From Dryococelus australis (lineage: Eukaryota; Arthropoda; Insecta; Phasmatodea; Phasmatidae), in assembly GCA_029891345.1 (NCBI GenBank), contig CM057002.1, forward strand, positions 67,908,590 through 67,972,589: DNA of 64,000 nt, given 5' to 3'. A program made the translations under genes and the position numbers. This document shows positions 11,540 through 24,199 of this stretch, piece by piece. Under the pieces are notes generated by a model. That model did not search any database and was not told the DNA's origin. It saw only the letters and a program-made list of their open reading frames with translations. The first letter of the stretch is position 1. The number at the start of each line of letters is the position of its first letter.

Positions 11540-11815
11540 ATGTATAAACAAATGACGATCGAAAAAAAAACAATATTGCAGCCTAGAAAACAAATGACGG
11601 TAGAGAAAAACCAAAATGGCAACTTCTAATACAAATGACGATTGACAAATACCAACATGGCTGCTGTGATTCCTATCAAAATGGCGGATGGTTGCACCTA
11701 CCAGAGGGTGAACGGTTGCCCCTACCAAGATGGCGGACTGCACAGACAAACATGACTGCCATGACGCCTATCATTATGGCAGATGGTTGCACCTACCAAG
11801 ATGGCGGACTGAGTA
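11540..11815. repeat. Degenerate tandem repeats with ACAAATGACG and ATGGCGG motifs
   Basis: ACAAATGACG occurs at 11548, 11590 and 11631 (spacing 42 and 41 bp). GGTTGC(A/C)CCTACC occurs at 11690, 11714 and 11785. ATGGCGG occurs at 11681, 11730 and 11801, with a fourth at 12003. The last matches the core of YY1-type sites. The unit is too diverged to give one consensus by eye. Confidence 0.6.
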
Positions 11816-12009
11816 ATCTGAGGAAGGGGAGAGGGGAAACCTCCGGAAAATTTATGCGTTTTAATACATTTTAAAATAACTTCTTTATTTTTAATAATAA
11901 ATTTTTTAATAAATTTCTTTGGATTTTTTTTTTTAGATTTTAAGATCAAAGGTTGCTGGGGTCAAGGACAAAGGTTAATTTTCAAAATCACTGGCTTCGA
12001 ATATGGCGG

Positions 12010-15000
12010 CTGGGTGACCAGAATGACAGAGCATGAACTGCTCCGAGGCTCCGAATCCCCAATCGCTTATGGCCGACTCGTCACAATTCTCCGACTACTG
12101 CCTATTTTCTGTGAAATTATTATAGCCACTGGTTACAGAACACAAAGGCATACTTATCTAAATTTTGAATTTTTGGTGTGTGACACTGTTTGGACCTACG
12201 TATTTCAGTTATTTGAGCAACTGGGTCCCATTCTACTACACACTCCCTTATGGGCACTGCCACCGAAAAACTCGTAATATTATATTTGTACGAAATGCTG
12301 TTCAACTTGTTAATATTATTTACTATTACTACTTCTCCGCATAAACTATTTCAAACGGTATATATTTTACACAATGGCATGTCAAAATCATACACAGTTT
12401 TAGTGTTTTTGCCGCATACAAATATTATACAGTAACATAATTACCGAAATGAGTTATTTCACATTGAAATGAGATAACATAAGTTACTTAGAAGAATCTT
12501 AAAAATTACGCTATGAAATGCCATAGCCATTGTTATAAGTTGCTTAAAATAAAGAAATTATTTCATTTTTTTCTATTTGCAATTAGTTATAATTTATTGT
12601 AAATAACTTTTGGTAAGTTTACTTTAAAAATAATTAATACGTGACCTTTTGGGTACCCTTGTTAAATTTTGTGTAAACGATTTTGTTTTATTGGTACAAT
12701 CCCTAAACAAAGATATTGTGAATTTTGACATGCCTAGGTACGAAAGCTATGCGATGTAAAAAAATATGGGAGGAAAGAATTACTTATATATAATTTCTAG
12801 AAGTTGAAATGTGTTTCGTAAAAGGAACTAGGAGGAACAAAGGAGCGGATCGTGAGCTACTTGGCCCGAGGTAAATCTGGTTGCGTACTGGGGCAACAAG
12901 CAATGAAGACATATCCAAGGTTCGAGTGTTCTTTCATCGCTGGTAACGAAGATGTAGACGCACGTGGGCAATCCTGGTGGGTCGACTAGACAGAGCGGAA
13001 TAAAGGAGCAACTGTTAGTACACAACGTTCTTGCAGGAAGCGTGTTGCTGTGCGATAACGCAGCAGCGGAGGTAATTTTTTCCGCGGTGTCGAGCGGGGA
13101 GAGGGGGTAATGAGCGGTTCCGGCGTGGCCCACCTGCGGCGAGCGCCAATAGGACCGAGCCCGTTATCGCGTGAAGGCTTACTGGTCGCGTGTGAGCTTG
13201 CAGTTATCTGCTGGCAAGGGTGCTATCTGGGCCGCCCCGCTCTACCACTGTGCTGCGCTGGGGATGAACCCGCAGTAAAGCTGCTTTTACACGACGAGAA
13301 ATGGATTTCGTACGAGTCCTCACTGAGCAATCTCATGCCACAATATCAGGCAAATTCCAAGAGAAATTAGAACACGGATCAAATTAGCAGCAAAATAACT
13401 TCTTGCATCAGAGAAGTTGATGGCCTCGGAATATCTTAAATAGCCATCATTTTTATAATTAAATCAAATGAACACTCGCTGTTTAAAAAATTGGAGTGGC
13501 AACAAAATAGAACACGATGTCTCTTGCACTTGTCCAACAATCTCACAACACTATACAAATGCCTCTCAATTTCCAAAACAAATTTTCAAGAGTTATTCAC
13601 AAAAAATGTCTCTCGCCTGATTTCTCTTCGCACAGCTCTATTCTCTGCACTTATCCTACCTTTCTGGTTGATATATACGTGGCTACATGACTAGCACAAA
13701 GCGACCAATAGAATCACACATTTGGTGCACATATCACGTGAAAATAGGACATGCTCTATTTGCTGCTTTCGTACGGGATCCGCCTTGCACGAGATATTTT
13801 TGCACGAGGTATAGTATGAGAGCGCCATTTTGCACGGGTTTCCAGTGACGTAACGAGTAACAACAACGGAGGCAGGGTATAAATTGCCCCTCCCTGAACA
13901 CAGAAAAGGGCATCATAATGAGAGGTATGTTTAAGAGGTATGTCAAAAAGACTTGCCCCTACCCCCATCCTCTGAGTGGGGTTTAACACTTCAAATGCGG
14001 CACATATTTACAGAACTTCAAAGTAAGTTAGGAGTGGGTCGCACCTATGGTGCATACACCACTGCATGAAAACCGTTTGTTTTGGTTCCTGTATTCCAAC
14101 TAGCCACTGTCCTAGTAGTCCACATTTCGCTGGACAAACTGCGCTGTGCATAGTTTGTTACTGGCCAGCTTGCCGCCGGTATAAAACCGAGTTGGTATAG
14201 TTGGACAAGAAACACAAGAACCTTCTCCGTTTTCCTTCTGCGCAGGGGCGGCCTTCACGTATACGATTTCTGTATTTCGCTTTGGCTTCTAACGAGCATA
14301 GGCCGAAATTGTGTTAAGTTTTCTTAATTTTTTTTTTTTACATCAAATGCATACAATTTCACCATAACCATGGCACACAAATGTTTTTACACACACAATC
14401 GATTGATCTTGACGATAGCTATCGATTGAAACTCAAACGAGCCACGTAGTTTCTCCTAGTCAAAAGTTATATACTACGCGGAAGTTATGAGATGCGGCGA
14501 AACGAACTCAAAATTGCGGCGCTTCCTCCCCTCCCCTCCCCAATCGATACTTATTAGCAGTACTCACTCAACGTAACATATTCTTTGATCCTTTGACAAT
14601 CGAGTTGTGTAAATTATTTTTAATGTAGACGATAGATTCGGAGCTGCAATGCCAAACTGTATCCCCCGATTTTGTAATCATCGGGTTTTCTGGATTGCCT
14701 CTCACTATGGTTGCAAATTTAAAGACGTATTCACGTCAAAAAGAACTCACGAATTTTATTTCATCACGCAATCATTATCAGATTTTGAAACATGAAAATT
14801 TCTTCAAATGTAGCCAGTATATATAAAACAGTTTTTCCTATACTTATAGTAGTAAAAGAAGACTGAAAAATGACGGTAATCGTTAGTACCTTTATTCGCC
14901 GTTTGTGCCACAAATAGGTATATTAACGTCTTTCAGACGAGAATAAAAATGTATAAGCATCTGCTGGTTTATGTAACTAACCAGTGATTTGTTCCGAGTC

Positions 15001-16080
15001 TTGTCTATGGGAAGCTAACAAAAACAAAAGCGAAAGTGCCGAGATGGTACTCTAGGGATTATGAACCAACTAAAATAACAAAACCGCGAAGATAATTCAA
15101 AATTTGTAAAGAAAGAGATTCACGCCGCTCATAAAAAAATTTGCCACGAAAAATACACACACATGAACATATGAACATACGAACTTGGAACGGTTTCCGT
15201 ATCCATGTAAAACTTGTGTATTTTTCTCCACGCAGCGCCGCATGTAAAATCGTCAACTTGGATTAGTTTATAGTGCCGTTTTCTCACATTTACGTATTGA
15301 AAAGTCAGAGTGGTGTTCCTGTTTACCCTCTGCCAAATCTGTTTGACTATTGATTCTGAATTTCCTATGTTGGTACTTGTTGCTTGAATGACGTCCATAA
15401 GTTGCTATGGGCAGCATCACGTCACTGCACGTCTTGGAATAAATATCAACTTGCAACTAATAAAAAAAAACTCTTAAAATTAATGGGGTGGACCACTTCG
15501 CACGCATCCTCTAATAATTAAAATAATTATGTACTAGCAGGCAGGCCATCTCGACATTCAGCCATTCGAGAAAAAAAATACTCACTGTGTTTGGTCGCGG
15601 TTTGTGCGGTGTACTGTCTAATACGCACGAACACTTTCACACGTTGATGTTGAGGTTTAAAAACCTCCGATGTGACTTGAAACTATAATATAACTCACCT
15701 TTAATATTCTCGCTAGCTTCACGTCACTTAAAAAAAGGTTTTGAAAAACTTGGGGTGCCGAGAAAATAACTGTTAATGTTCGTGCATATTTTCCCGTGCG
15801 GCAGCAACCTGACCTGGCAGAGAAGTGTTTAACGGGCAGGTGTTTCAGCGAATCGTCACTGGAGCGCAGCATCGTCGACGACAAGCGCTGAGAACTGCCT
15901 GCCATGGTGCATGCGCCGCCCAAAACAGACATCACGTCTGATTACGCCATTTCTGGCAACTTGGTCAAGAGGCGAAGTTTGATGACATACTGCAATATTA
16001 TTGGTGTTTGATATTTCAATTTGTTAGGCCCCCTAAGGGAAATAGGTATCCGCTGCGACGGTTCACCATATTTGGTAACA
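12010..16080. other. No gene recognised
   Basis: This is non-coding as far as I can see. A GC-richer block at 12840-13320 has overlapping open frames on both strands (101 aa minus, 86 aa plus) without motifs. A TATAAAA at 14180 might mark a promoter, but no initiator is visible. TTGCACGAG-type words recur near 13786-13845. Confidence 0.4.
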
Positions 16081-16089
16081 TCAACCGCC

Positions 16090-16383
16090 ATTGGTTGTGA
16101 TTAGCTCGATCACTCCTAGGAGTAATTGAAAGCCCAACGATTTCTTGGAAATTCGGGGGTTTTGAGGGGAAATTAATTTGATTGGTAGCGTAGGAGGGCG
16201 GATCTGTGTATTTAAAGCCGGTGCACGCTGCCTTTGGTGTCAGTTCAGCGGCCTCGCGGAGTCAAGATTCTACCAGAGATAAGTAGAATTCTTATTTGAT
16301 ACACACGTTAGACTCTTCAAGCGAACAGGTCCCTTACGTCAATTTGACGTTAGGCGAGGGCCATGCTGGCTGGAATTTTTAAG
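16090..16383 (+). promoter_or_regulatory. Core promoter (CCAAT, TATA, initiator) and possible first exon
   Basis: TATTTAAAG at 16209 lies 33 bases before the A (16242) of TCAGTT, the arthropod initiator consensus. ATTGG boxes lie at 16181 (about -60) and 16090 (about -150). Downstream is a 121-base leader containing the 15-bp palindrome ACGTCAATTTGACGT at 16336. An ATG at 16363 in good context (GCC before it) opens M-L-A-G-I-F-K, and a donor-like AAG|GTATTT lies at 16383/16384. The combination is much better than any isolated box. The downstream gene was not found, and an LTR or transposon promoter is an alternative. Confidence 0.5.
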
Positions 16384-16762
16384 GTATTTTTAAAGTTTCG
16401 AGAAATGTTGGCCTTTTAGCCAAAAATTCGATAATGTTACCTTCTGTAACCAGGGGTTTTGTAAACTTATAAGGAGAATGGTGACCATGACGTAGCCAAG
16501 AAGTTAGGTGGTTGTAACCACTCGTAACCACTTTTAACGGAGACCATTTGTAACCAAAGGCAATAATTATTGTCTTAGTCTGTGGTAACCCTGTAGGTGA
16601 TATGCGAGCTTCTGTGTATTTATGATTGGCGAATGTTTTTAAGTTGAAACTTAAAGAAGTTAGTGCTATTTGCAAAAATCACATTCAATTGTGGGAGTTA
16701 AGGCTGGCATTGCTTAGCAGTTGCTCTCATCCACTTGGTATCGCGAGTAGATATACAGTAAA

Positions 16763-17131
16763 GTGAGGTTTCCAGGCTCATTTAGTATGACCAGGAATGT
16801 GTTACCAAAATTGTTAGTTCCTGTTGTAGGAACTAAAAATTATTTAGTAATATCAAGAGTAAATGTGGGTGCGACAAAAATAAAGCTGCCATTTGGTTAT
16901 GATGGCAATTTGGGGTCACTTGCCCAATATATTTTGTCATCGCCTTTTGTTTGTTACTCATTAAAATGGCCAGTGAAGGGCATAAACATAACCTGTATGA
17001 AAAATTTGCTGAATAGGAGCGTATGTATTTGGTACCTGAAGTATCTGGTTGCATTTTATTTTATACTTTGGCAACCTGTCTTTTCATGTAAATGTTTTAG
17101 TAAATATCTTATGTATGGGATAGGAAAATAA
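16763..17131 (+). CDS. Hypothetical ORF, 122 aa, doubtful
   Basis: Clean frame from M-R-F-P-G-S-F to Y-G-I-G-K. It is hydrophobic near the C-terminus (W-Y-L-K-Y-L-V-A-F-Y-F-I-L-W), which could be a membrane segment. A 73-codon antisense frame overlaps it. No family recognised; it may be chance in AT-rich DNA. Confidence 0.15.
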   Translation: MRFPGSFSMTRNVLPKLLVPVVGTKNYLVISRVNVGATKIKLPFGYDGNLGSLAQYILSSPFVCYSLKWPVKGINITCMKNLLNRSVCIWYLKYLVAFYFILWQPVFSCKCFSKYLMYGIGK

Positions 17132-17139
17132 TGTTCACT

Positions 17140-19340
17140 TTTCAAAGTGTAGTGTAAGAATAATAAAAAATTGAAGTCTTTTTTTTTCATCTTTAAGAAA
17201 TATGAAAGAATTGAACAAAAAACTATAATAAAAATAAAGAGTATTAACACACTTCTTTGTTTCTGTTACAAATATTTTATAACTATCATGTACCCTTACA
17301 CTGTAGAGAAACAAAAATTATTTGCATGGCTTTTGCCATTTATTGTGTTCTGATGGTTTTGCTAGGTCTTATGCAAATCCTGCCTTGCCACGCCCTTGGT
17401 TTAGAACGTAGCAAGGTCAGAAAATTTAAACGACGGTTTTTTTTTCCACTGAATTGCGTTGCAACATTGTATGCGACATCTTGTGCTTGTCTCTGCAATA
17501 AGGGCGTAGAAAGCGTATTAATAAAGCAAGGGTTCGTCTATGAAAGACGTTTATTCTTACTACAGAAACTCGGTTACCATGCTCACGGCCATTAGAAAGA
17601 GAAGGTCTTGGTGGCCGAGCTTCCGTTTCAGGTGTATTAAATCTATTTGTTAGGACACAGTACAATGTTATTGATTACGAAATAAATACGTTAGACCACA
17701 GTTTATTTCCATAAAACCTATAGATGCTGGCTGGCGTAAGTTAAAAGTATCGCCTTCACGCATATGCTCCTGAACTAGCGCATGGCGGTTTCGTCGTGAA
17801 CGTAGAACTGCAGACATTTAAGAGGTGACCCCGTAATTTTATAGGACGCCCCTCTGTATCAAAGTTTCATGCACGCCTCTGCCGTAGCTTCCCATGTATC
17901 CTGTTCGCATATTGTGAGATACAGCACTCTGAATAAGCATTTGTTAATTTTTCTGGAGGGCTTGAAAATAGCCTTTCCAATGTGCACGATGTCTTGATTG
18001 TATCATTCCCACACCGCCTGGAATGTACTTTCTTTTCGTAGGTAAACCTACTGGAGGCACGTTTAATAGTTTCGTCAAAATACACATTTTTCAAATGTGC
18101 TATAACAGGATTTCAAGCACCAGGTATACGGCCGCCTTAAAAACACATTGTTATTGAGTTACAAATTATAAAATTGTTTTGAAAATGATGTAGTGATAAA
18201 ACATTTAAGCTAGTTAACCACTTTTAATCAAATACTTATTTTTAAGTGAACCTATAAATTTAAGGAAGTATTATTTTATTCTTGCCAAATAAAATTTAAG
18301 GGGCATTAGTCATAATTAACAATAATAAACCTATTTGTTGTATGCTACCACCTTTTTTTGTGATCATGTTGATAGACAGGAATATGTTTCTAACTTTCCA
18401 TAGTATAGGCGTACTCAAACCCTCCAATTTCTTGTGGTGCTTGCCAAACCTTGAATGCATACCTTAAAATACGTCCGATCCGACGTAAAAGAATAAATAA
18501 ACGGAATTGTAATTTTACGAGACGGCCCAAAAGTTACAATAAATAAGGAATTTCGGTTTAATTATGATTCTGGGGTTCATGGGGTTCATCGTGATTCCGG
18601 TGGGAATCTTTACAACCTCAGTGGGGGGTTCGGAACCGCACGTCACCCATTGCCTCTGTTCCCATGCCCCGCAGTGGTGTACCTATAGACTATTCATGGT
18701 AAAATGAACACTTTTGAAAGCCCTGCTTGAAGTCTACTTGTATGCACACTGTGTATTGTTCCGCCTTATGAAAGATTAACATTATCGTGGGCGTCATCAC
18801 TTTATTCATGCATCGGTAAAGTAAAACTGTTAAATAATTAGAAAAGAAAATATTTTAGAAATCTGCACATTTTTGCACTTCCATGCATAAAAAAACAGAA
18901 AGCTAAAGAAATTGTTTAAATTACCATAAACGGTTACCCAGCACTGTTTTTTCGACGTTAAAATACGGAACTACTTCCCATCCATCGTTACCAACTTTAC
19001 TGGGCGCGTGCCATTCAGTGCGCTCGTTAAAATTTATGTAGGCAGGGCAGTACCCTATTTCTAAGGTTGATTTAAAAAATGCTCACTTTATCGTGAACAG
19101 CCTTCAACTTTATACGCGACGTAGATGCCATGGAGGTTAGTCGTACCGTTAACTCCGGCCGCCCAACAACCGTGCCAGACAGATCCTACATAGTTGCGAG
19201 CTGCTAAGTGATGATCCCGTCCACTACCTCAAGTGATTGTTATGTGACTGCCGGCTGACACTGGGGTCTGCGCATGTTTTTTTCTCTCTTGTCACACTAT
19301 AGTATTCCGATAAAATAACCTTTCCTAGGTAATGTAAATT
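17140..19340. other. No gene recognised
   Basis: Short frames only (the longest is 112 codons at 17257-17595), without motifs. Nothing repeat-like was identified by eye. Confidence 0.4.
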
Positions 19341-19343
19341 AAG

Positions 19344-19585
19344 AAATTTGGGCGGCCTTTAAAAGCGAGGTCTTAAGATCTTATGATGGTGATTGTGGTG
19401 AGTATGGAGCATTGCCGGAATGAAAAGGCGGTGGAAACGGGAGATCCGCGAGAAAACCCGCCGACACCAGTGGCATCGTCCGGCACAAACGCACATGCGA
19501 AAATACGGGAGAGACCCCGCCGGGAATGTAATCCGGTTCGCCAAGGTGGGATGCGAGTAGTCTAACCACTGCTATCCCCGGTGAG
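19344..19585 (-). mobile_element. tRNA-derived SINE, copy 1
   Basis: The minus strand begins near 19585 with a tRNA-like head containing GTGGTTAGACTACTCG (A-box region) and GCGAACCGGATTACATTCCC (eroded B-box). It continues through GGATCTCCCGTTTCC to a tail with TCTTAAGACCT and GGCCGCCCAAAT near 19344. The same ordered blocks occur on the plus strand at 21189-21402, which defines the family. Like other SINEs it would be transcribed by RNA polymerase III and depend on a LINE for movement. The translated similarity of the two copies (V-V-R-L-L-A-S-H-L-G-E-P-D) is a shadow, not a gene. Confidence 0.75.
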
Positions 19586-19599
19586 CCGCGACACCGGGT

Positions 19600-20215
19600 A
19601 GGGGTCCCGACTACTCGGCCGCCGGGGTGGTGGCCGTTCTGGGTCAGAGTAATCCCCCGCCACTGAGGATATGGTTCCCAAGGAGTGGAGTGTGACCGGC
19701 CCTTCATTGGGTGTAAGGCTATGCCCGGTGAGGTTTTCTCAACCACTTGTGGAAGGGAATTCCTCTTGCCATTCCATTCGGGGGATAATGTCGACCATGA
19801 ATAACCCACAAGTGCCATGGAAAGTAAGTGGTAGCACGGGACAATCGGTTGGCCCGACCATGAGGTTGTCTCTGGTGTCCGATCATAGGGTTGGACTCGT
19901 GTGGCAGTGGTTGACTCTGTATGCTGGAGGAGGTCTGGATAAATTCCCACTCTCTTTGACAGGCCGGGCGGTGAGCGGCAACCTGCTCCGGTTGTACCCT
20001 GGAGAGGCAGTAGGGGCATGGATAGAACCCCGGCCAGTTTGGGCTTTGTGTCTGGCTACCAGTCGCATTAATCTTGGCCTTCTTGCGTTGAGAGGACGTA
20101 ATTCCTCTCCCCTGCCTATTGAGAGGCCGAAGCGCGGTAAGGCCGCAAGGCTAAGAGCGCAGCGTAAAAATACAAAATACCTGACCGAGAGGTCCAATGT
20201 AACTGTCTAGCCACT
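19600..20215. other. GC-rich block with long overlapping open frames
   Basis: Open frames of 179 codons (19671-20210, +) and 212 codons (19381-20019, -) overlap here, and the second runs into the SINE. Neither has recognisable domains and both look like products of high GC content. The block lies between SINE copy 1 and a LINE tail and could be a LINE 5' region or composite element. Confidence 0.35.
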
Positions 20216-20311
20216 AGTACCACCATGGCCCCTCTACAGTGATAGCACTTTATAAAAGTTGTGTTTAGCTAAGTTGGAGTGCCGCGAAACGATGTTCGCA
20301 ATATGTGCGAT

Positions 20312-20765
20312 GTCTTGGAAGTAATCGACAGGCCTCGTCTGAAGTGTGTGCTCTTTTCTTAGACTTGCTTAATTACTTCCTCTTCATGGAACGGGTCTCA
20401 GCCTGTTCCGACCTCAGATTTCAGACCATCTCTTTCATAGGTCGGCCAATATCTCTTCTTCCAGTAGGATGGTACTCCAGGGCAAGCTTCGGATATCTGT
20501 GGTTATCCATTCTTAAAACATGGTCTTTCCAATTTACCCCCTTTTTTTTTTTTTGGGGAAATTCTAGCATTCAAAGAAAATATATTCAGTTATCTAATTT
20601 GTTCATTTCTTCTTCTGTCCTTCAGGGAATATCCTATCACTGATCTAAGGAACTTCATTTCGGAATTTTTTTTTCCTGTATTGTACCCACGTTTCACTAC
20701 CATACATCAGAGCCGGTACAGCCATCGTTTTATAACATTTTAGTTGGGATTCCTCTTTTATTAGA
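20312..20765 (-). pseudogene. Non-LTR retrotransposon reverse transcriptase, C-terminal tail
   Basis: The minus strand reads M-A-V-P-A-L-M-Y-G-S-E-T-W-V near 20720-20670, then S-L-N-A-R-I near 20590. After a poly-A frameshift it continues W-K-D-H-V-L-R-M-D and Y-H-P-T-G-R-R-D-I-G-R-P-M-K near 20530-20430. This Y-G-S-E-T-W ... W-x-x-H-V-x-R-M ... G-R-R-x-x-G-R-P order is the conserved tail after the polymerase domain of RTE/CR1/Jockey-type LINE reverse transcriptases. Only the tail is present, as expected of a 5'-truncated copy, and it has internal stops and frameshifts. The exact clade cannot be set by eye. Confidence 0.8.
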
Positions 20766-20937
20766 GCAGTAAATTTGTCTACGCTCATTTAATTAATAGA
20801 TTCGTTAAAAATAAATAAACTTCAAACACTATGGAACGCAAGTTGAAGACGCTGTCTCCCCACTACGGGTTGCAGGTGTCTCGTGTCTGATGAAAGCTGC
20901 TTAATGTAAGGAGGAAGAGGCGACCGCGGGTGGTAGT

Positions 20938-20952
20938 GGGGGGGGGGGGGGG
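20938..20952 (+). repeat. Poly-G run (15 G)
   Basis: Fifteen consecutive G, a candidate for slippage or G-quadruplex formation. Confidence 0.9.
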
Positions 20953-21188
20953 AGGAGCATCGCGAGGCTGCTGATTCTTCGCCGTCCCTGGACGCAGATT
21001 GCATATGCATGAGCCGAGGGCCGCTGACGGCTATTGCGGCCGCAACACGAGGTGCGATACATCGTCCGGGAATTGGCCTCCAGCTGCGAGCCCACCAGAC
21101 ACCTGCCAGAATACTCTGTGTTACATTTTTGGAATGGTTTTATCTGTGTAGAGCTGACTTCCGCGGTGTGCACTTCAGCACGGGTGCC

Positions 21189-21402
21189 ACTATGGAATAG
21201 TGGTTAGACTACTCGCCTCTCACCTAGGCGAACCGGATGCGATTCCCGGCAGGGCCTCTCCCAGACTTTTGCATGTGGGAATCGCGCCGGACGATGTCGT
21301 TGGGGATCTCCCGTTTCCCCGCCCTTTCATTCCCGCGCTTATCCATACGTCGCTTCAACCTCATCGGCTCTTAAGACCTTGATATTAAGAGCCGCCAAAA
21401 TC
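21189..21402 (+). mobile_element. tRNA-derived SINE, copy 2
   Basis: Plus-strand copy of the family seen at 19344-19585. The head holds GAATAGTGGTTAGACTACTCG-type A-box sequence at 21195, then AACCGGATGCGATTCCCGG (degenerate B-box). The body has GGATCTCCCGTTTCC, and the tail has CTTAAGACCT and GCCGCCAAAAT near 21390. It is about 214 bp, and divergence from copy 1 is clearly visible, so both are old. Confidence 0.78.
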
Positions 21403-21515
21403 CCTTCACTCACTCACTTCGGCACGTTGTCTGTAAAATCAGTGTTCACACGTATAAATGGTCTGGTGGGAATACAGTCTTTTTTCGGGATGTACGAAAA
21501 CCTATTACATAGGTT

Positions 21516-21522
21516 ATATATA

Positions 21523-21589
<67 letters not shown>
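21516..21589. repeat. (TA)n microsatellite
   Basis: About 70 bp of TA with a few phase slips (ATTATA). Confidence 0.97.
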
Positions 21590-21591
<2 letters not shown>

Positions 21592-22565
21592 GCCACTACG
21601 TTTACTTTTTTTACTATTAAAATATGCAAAGAGATAAAAAATAGTGAAAATGGTTTAAAACAGCATCTTTATAGTTTACCTGCACAATTACTTAAAAGAG
21701 AAGTACAAACTTGCAGATGTAATTTAATCTGTTGGCTTTCATCGTATGCACTTATATAATGCTGTTTAAGATCTGATTTGCAAGAAACTCAGATACCTGC
21801 GAACGCCTAGCTGCGAGTGCGTTTGTGTTAGCTGCACAATAGCAAAGATGCATGCCTGCTAATTCGTCGAATGTGTAATCATTAATTTCGATATGACGTT
21901 CGATCGCGCTACGAAGATACCTAAGTACTGCCGCTGACAGATGAGCAAAGGCCATTACCAAAATGAAAACTTTAACATTTGACTTTACGTTTACTTTCCG
22001 ACACGTTGTTTCTTATGAAGTTTGATACAATGGAACCGTCAAAGGTAAAGTCAAGCACCTTTGACTTTACGATTTCGAAAATTTAAAATTTAATGTCAAA
22101 CTTAAGCAGCCATTTTGCTAATAATCTAACAGATGTTACGTGAAAGTGCGTTATTTTATTGTAGGACGATTTCAATCTCGGCATATTAAAGAAAACTCGT
22201 CTATAATTAAATAAATGGCAAACAAATATAACGTGAAGAGGAAATATATGGATTAACATATTTTAATGTAGTAAACAAATGAGTTTTTTTTTGTTTTGAA
22301 ACGAACTTTTAATATCAATTTTAAACCTGTTTTAAAAAGGGTACGTACATGCATTCCTGGATAGTATAATAATTATTACATAACAAGATACAAAATTTTA
22401 CGAAGCTGGCAGAACCGATGTTCAATTGTCTGAACTGTGACTTTACAATAGTATTGTGTATTGGTGGTTTCGTCAGAGGAAAGGAAACGTAAAGTGAAAT
22501 GCCAAAGTTTTCTATTGTGTAAGAAGCTTAAGGCAGCACTACTCTGGACCTGGCTGGTATTACAC

Positions 22566-22568
<3 letters not shown>

Positions 22569-22599
<31 letters not shown>
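22569..22599 (+). repeat. (GA)n microsatellite
   Basis: About 15 GA units. Confidence 0.95.
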
Positions 22600-22600
<1 letters not shown>

Positions 22601-22734
22601 AGACCGAGTGAATGGGGGAGATGTCGTGAGCCGCGCGAGTTGTAACTACTTCAACGCAGGTTGCGAACTTCACTGAACGTAACATCAGTTTCGATCTTCA
22701 GGTATTACCGTAGATCATCCTCCGACCAACATTT

Positions 22735-24155
22735 TTCGTATTCAGAGAGATTATTACTGATAGTCCGAGGATCATCTTGCTTTAGTACGGCCTAACTTTT
22801 AGTCCGGACTGAGGGTAGGACTAACGAAGTTGGCTATTAAGGTCAAAAAGAAACATGGCGAACGTAAAATACGACAGTTTCGTTAATATTACATGACAGT
22901 GAAAGATTGTTCACGAAACATAAAAATTACGTTTAATGCCAATTATGTCAATCTGTATGCAAACATATGCCGACCTAGTGAATGAAATGTTTGTGAATAA
23001 TAATTCAAAGGAAATATACCTAATAAGCTTAATAATGCATCAGATTTAGTTACAGCAATGCCTCTCTATTTCTATGTCAATCAAATGCCTTCTCTGAAAA
23101 CAGATTCTTAAGAGACGTGATGTTAATACACTCAAAGATCATTTTAATACACATCATACTTTGCTAATATATACGGTAAAGTATGTACTCGTAAATAAAA
23201 TGTATCGGTCACTCAAAGGTAACATATCGTGGGTTGATGTGCACAATGATGCAAGCTCGAATCTCGCCTGAGTAATTGAATTTTAACCAGTTTATAATGT
23301 ATTTAGAATTCCAATACACATTTAACATGATTATGAAGACAATATTGGCGCAATAAAATGAAACCAGCCCGTAGGGGTATGCTATGAAATCATAAGATAT
23401 TAGTATATTAATTTTATCGTTCTCCATCCTGCAGTATTACTATATACGATAGAGTCAGATATTACAGTATATGACAGATAGTCATAAAAACAAGGTTTAA
23501 AACGAATAAAATGACATTATGTAGTGAAAAAAAAAACGACATTGCTACTCTCACTTAGAAAAACGTCGTGGACAAGTGTAAAAAGAGATTGTAAATGAAA
23601 CTGTATGAATAATGTGATTTGTTTACACGAGAAGGCAGAAAATACTCAGCATACTATCGGGAGCATCACTTTCGAATGGAAAAAGCCACACCCAAATAAG
23701 AGCGAGACCTTTTATGTAACCTTCTGCTTCCAAAATTGCTTTATGTAATATATGTATATTTACAAAAGTCTACGTTTATTTTCAATTCAACACACAGTAT
23801 AATTGATTATATTTTGTTTCTTGTTACGCAAATTAAAGCTTATTGTAAATTACTGTTCAATTAAAAAAATATTTTTTTGTATATATAAGTTATATTGTGT
23901 TTAGTGCTCTCTAGATACTATTTTGTCATTAGTGGAACATGCAGGTTTTATTCGAGACGAAAATCTGCAATGCGCATGCGCAGTAAACCTGGCAACAGTG
24001 TATTTCGATGATCCTTCGACTAAAATTAATCTCACTCTAGTCGGGATTTATGAATACGATATAGTTAGTCCACCCTTAGTCGGGACTAACCTCAGACCAA
24101 CTTCGAGGAAGATCATCTCTGGATCATCCTTGGACGAAGCTCTGACTACGGAGAA
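22735..24155. mobile_element. Inverted-repeat DNA element, copy A (non-autonomous)
   Basis: The segment 22755-22825 is an imperfect inverted match to 24064-24135. Shared words include GTTAGTCC, ACCCT, AGTC and AGATCATC read in opposite directions. Both ends also carry CGTATTCA (22735 and complement near 24052). The interior at 23495-23700 matches 50943-51160 at roughly three quarters of positions by eye, which identifies a second copy of the family. No transposase frame is present, so it is a MITE-like passenger. The edges are approximate. Confidence 0.5.
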
Positions 24156-24199
24156 GGCCCTTAATGATTCAGAGGAGCGCTAGTGTTCTCGACTGGGAG

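Noticed and set aside
19671-20210. 179-codon frame and its 212-codon antisense partner as genes
   Set aside because: High local GC, long frames on both strands, partly overlapping a SINE, no domain.
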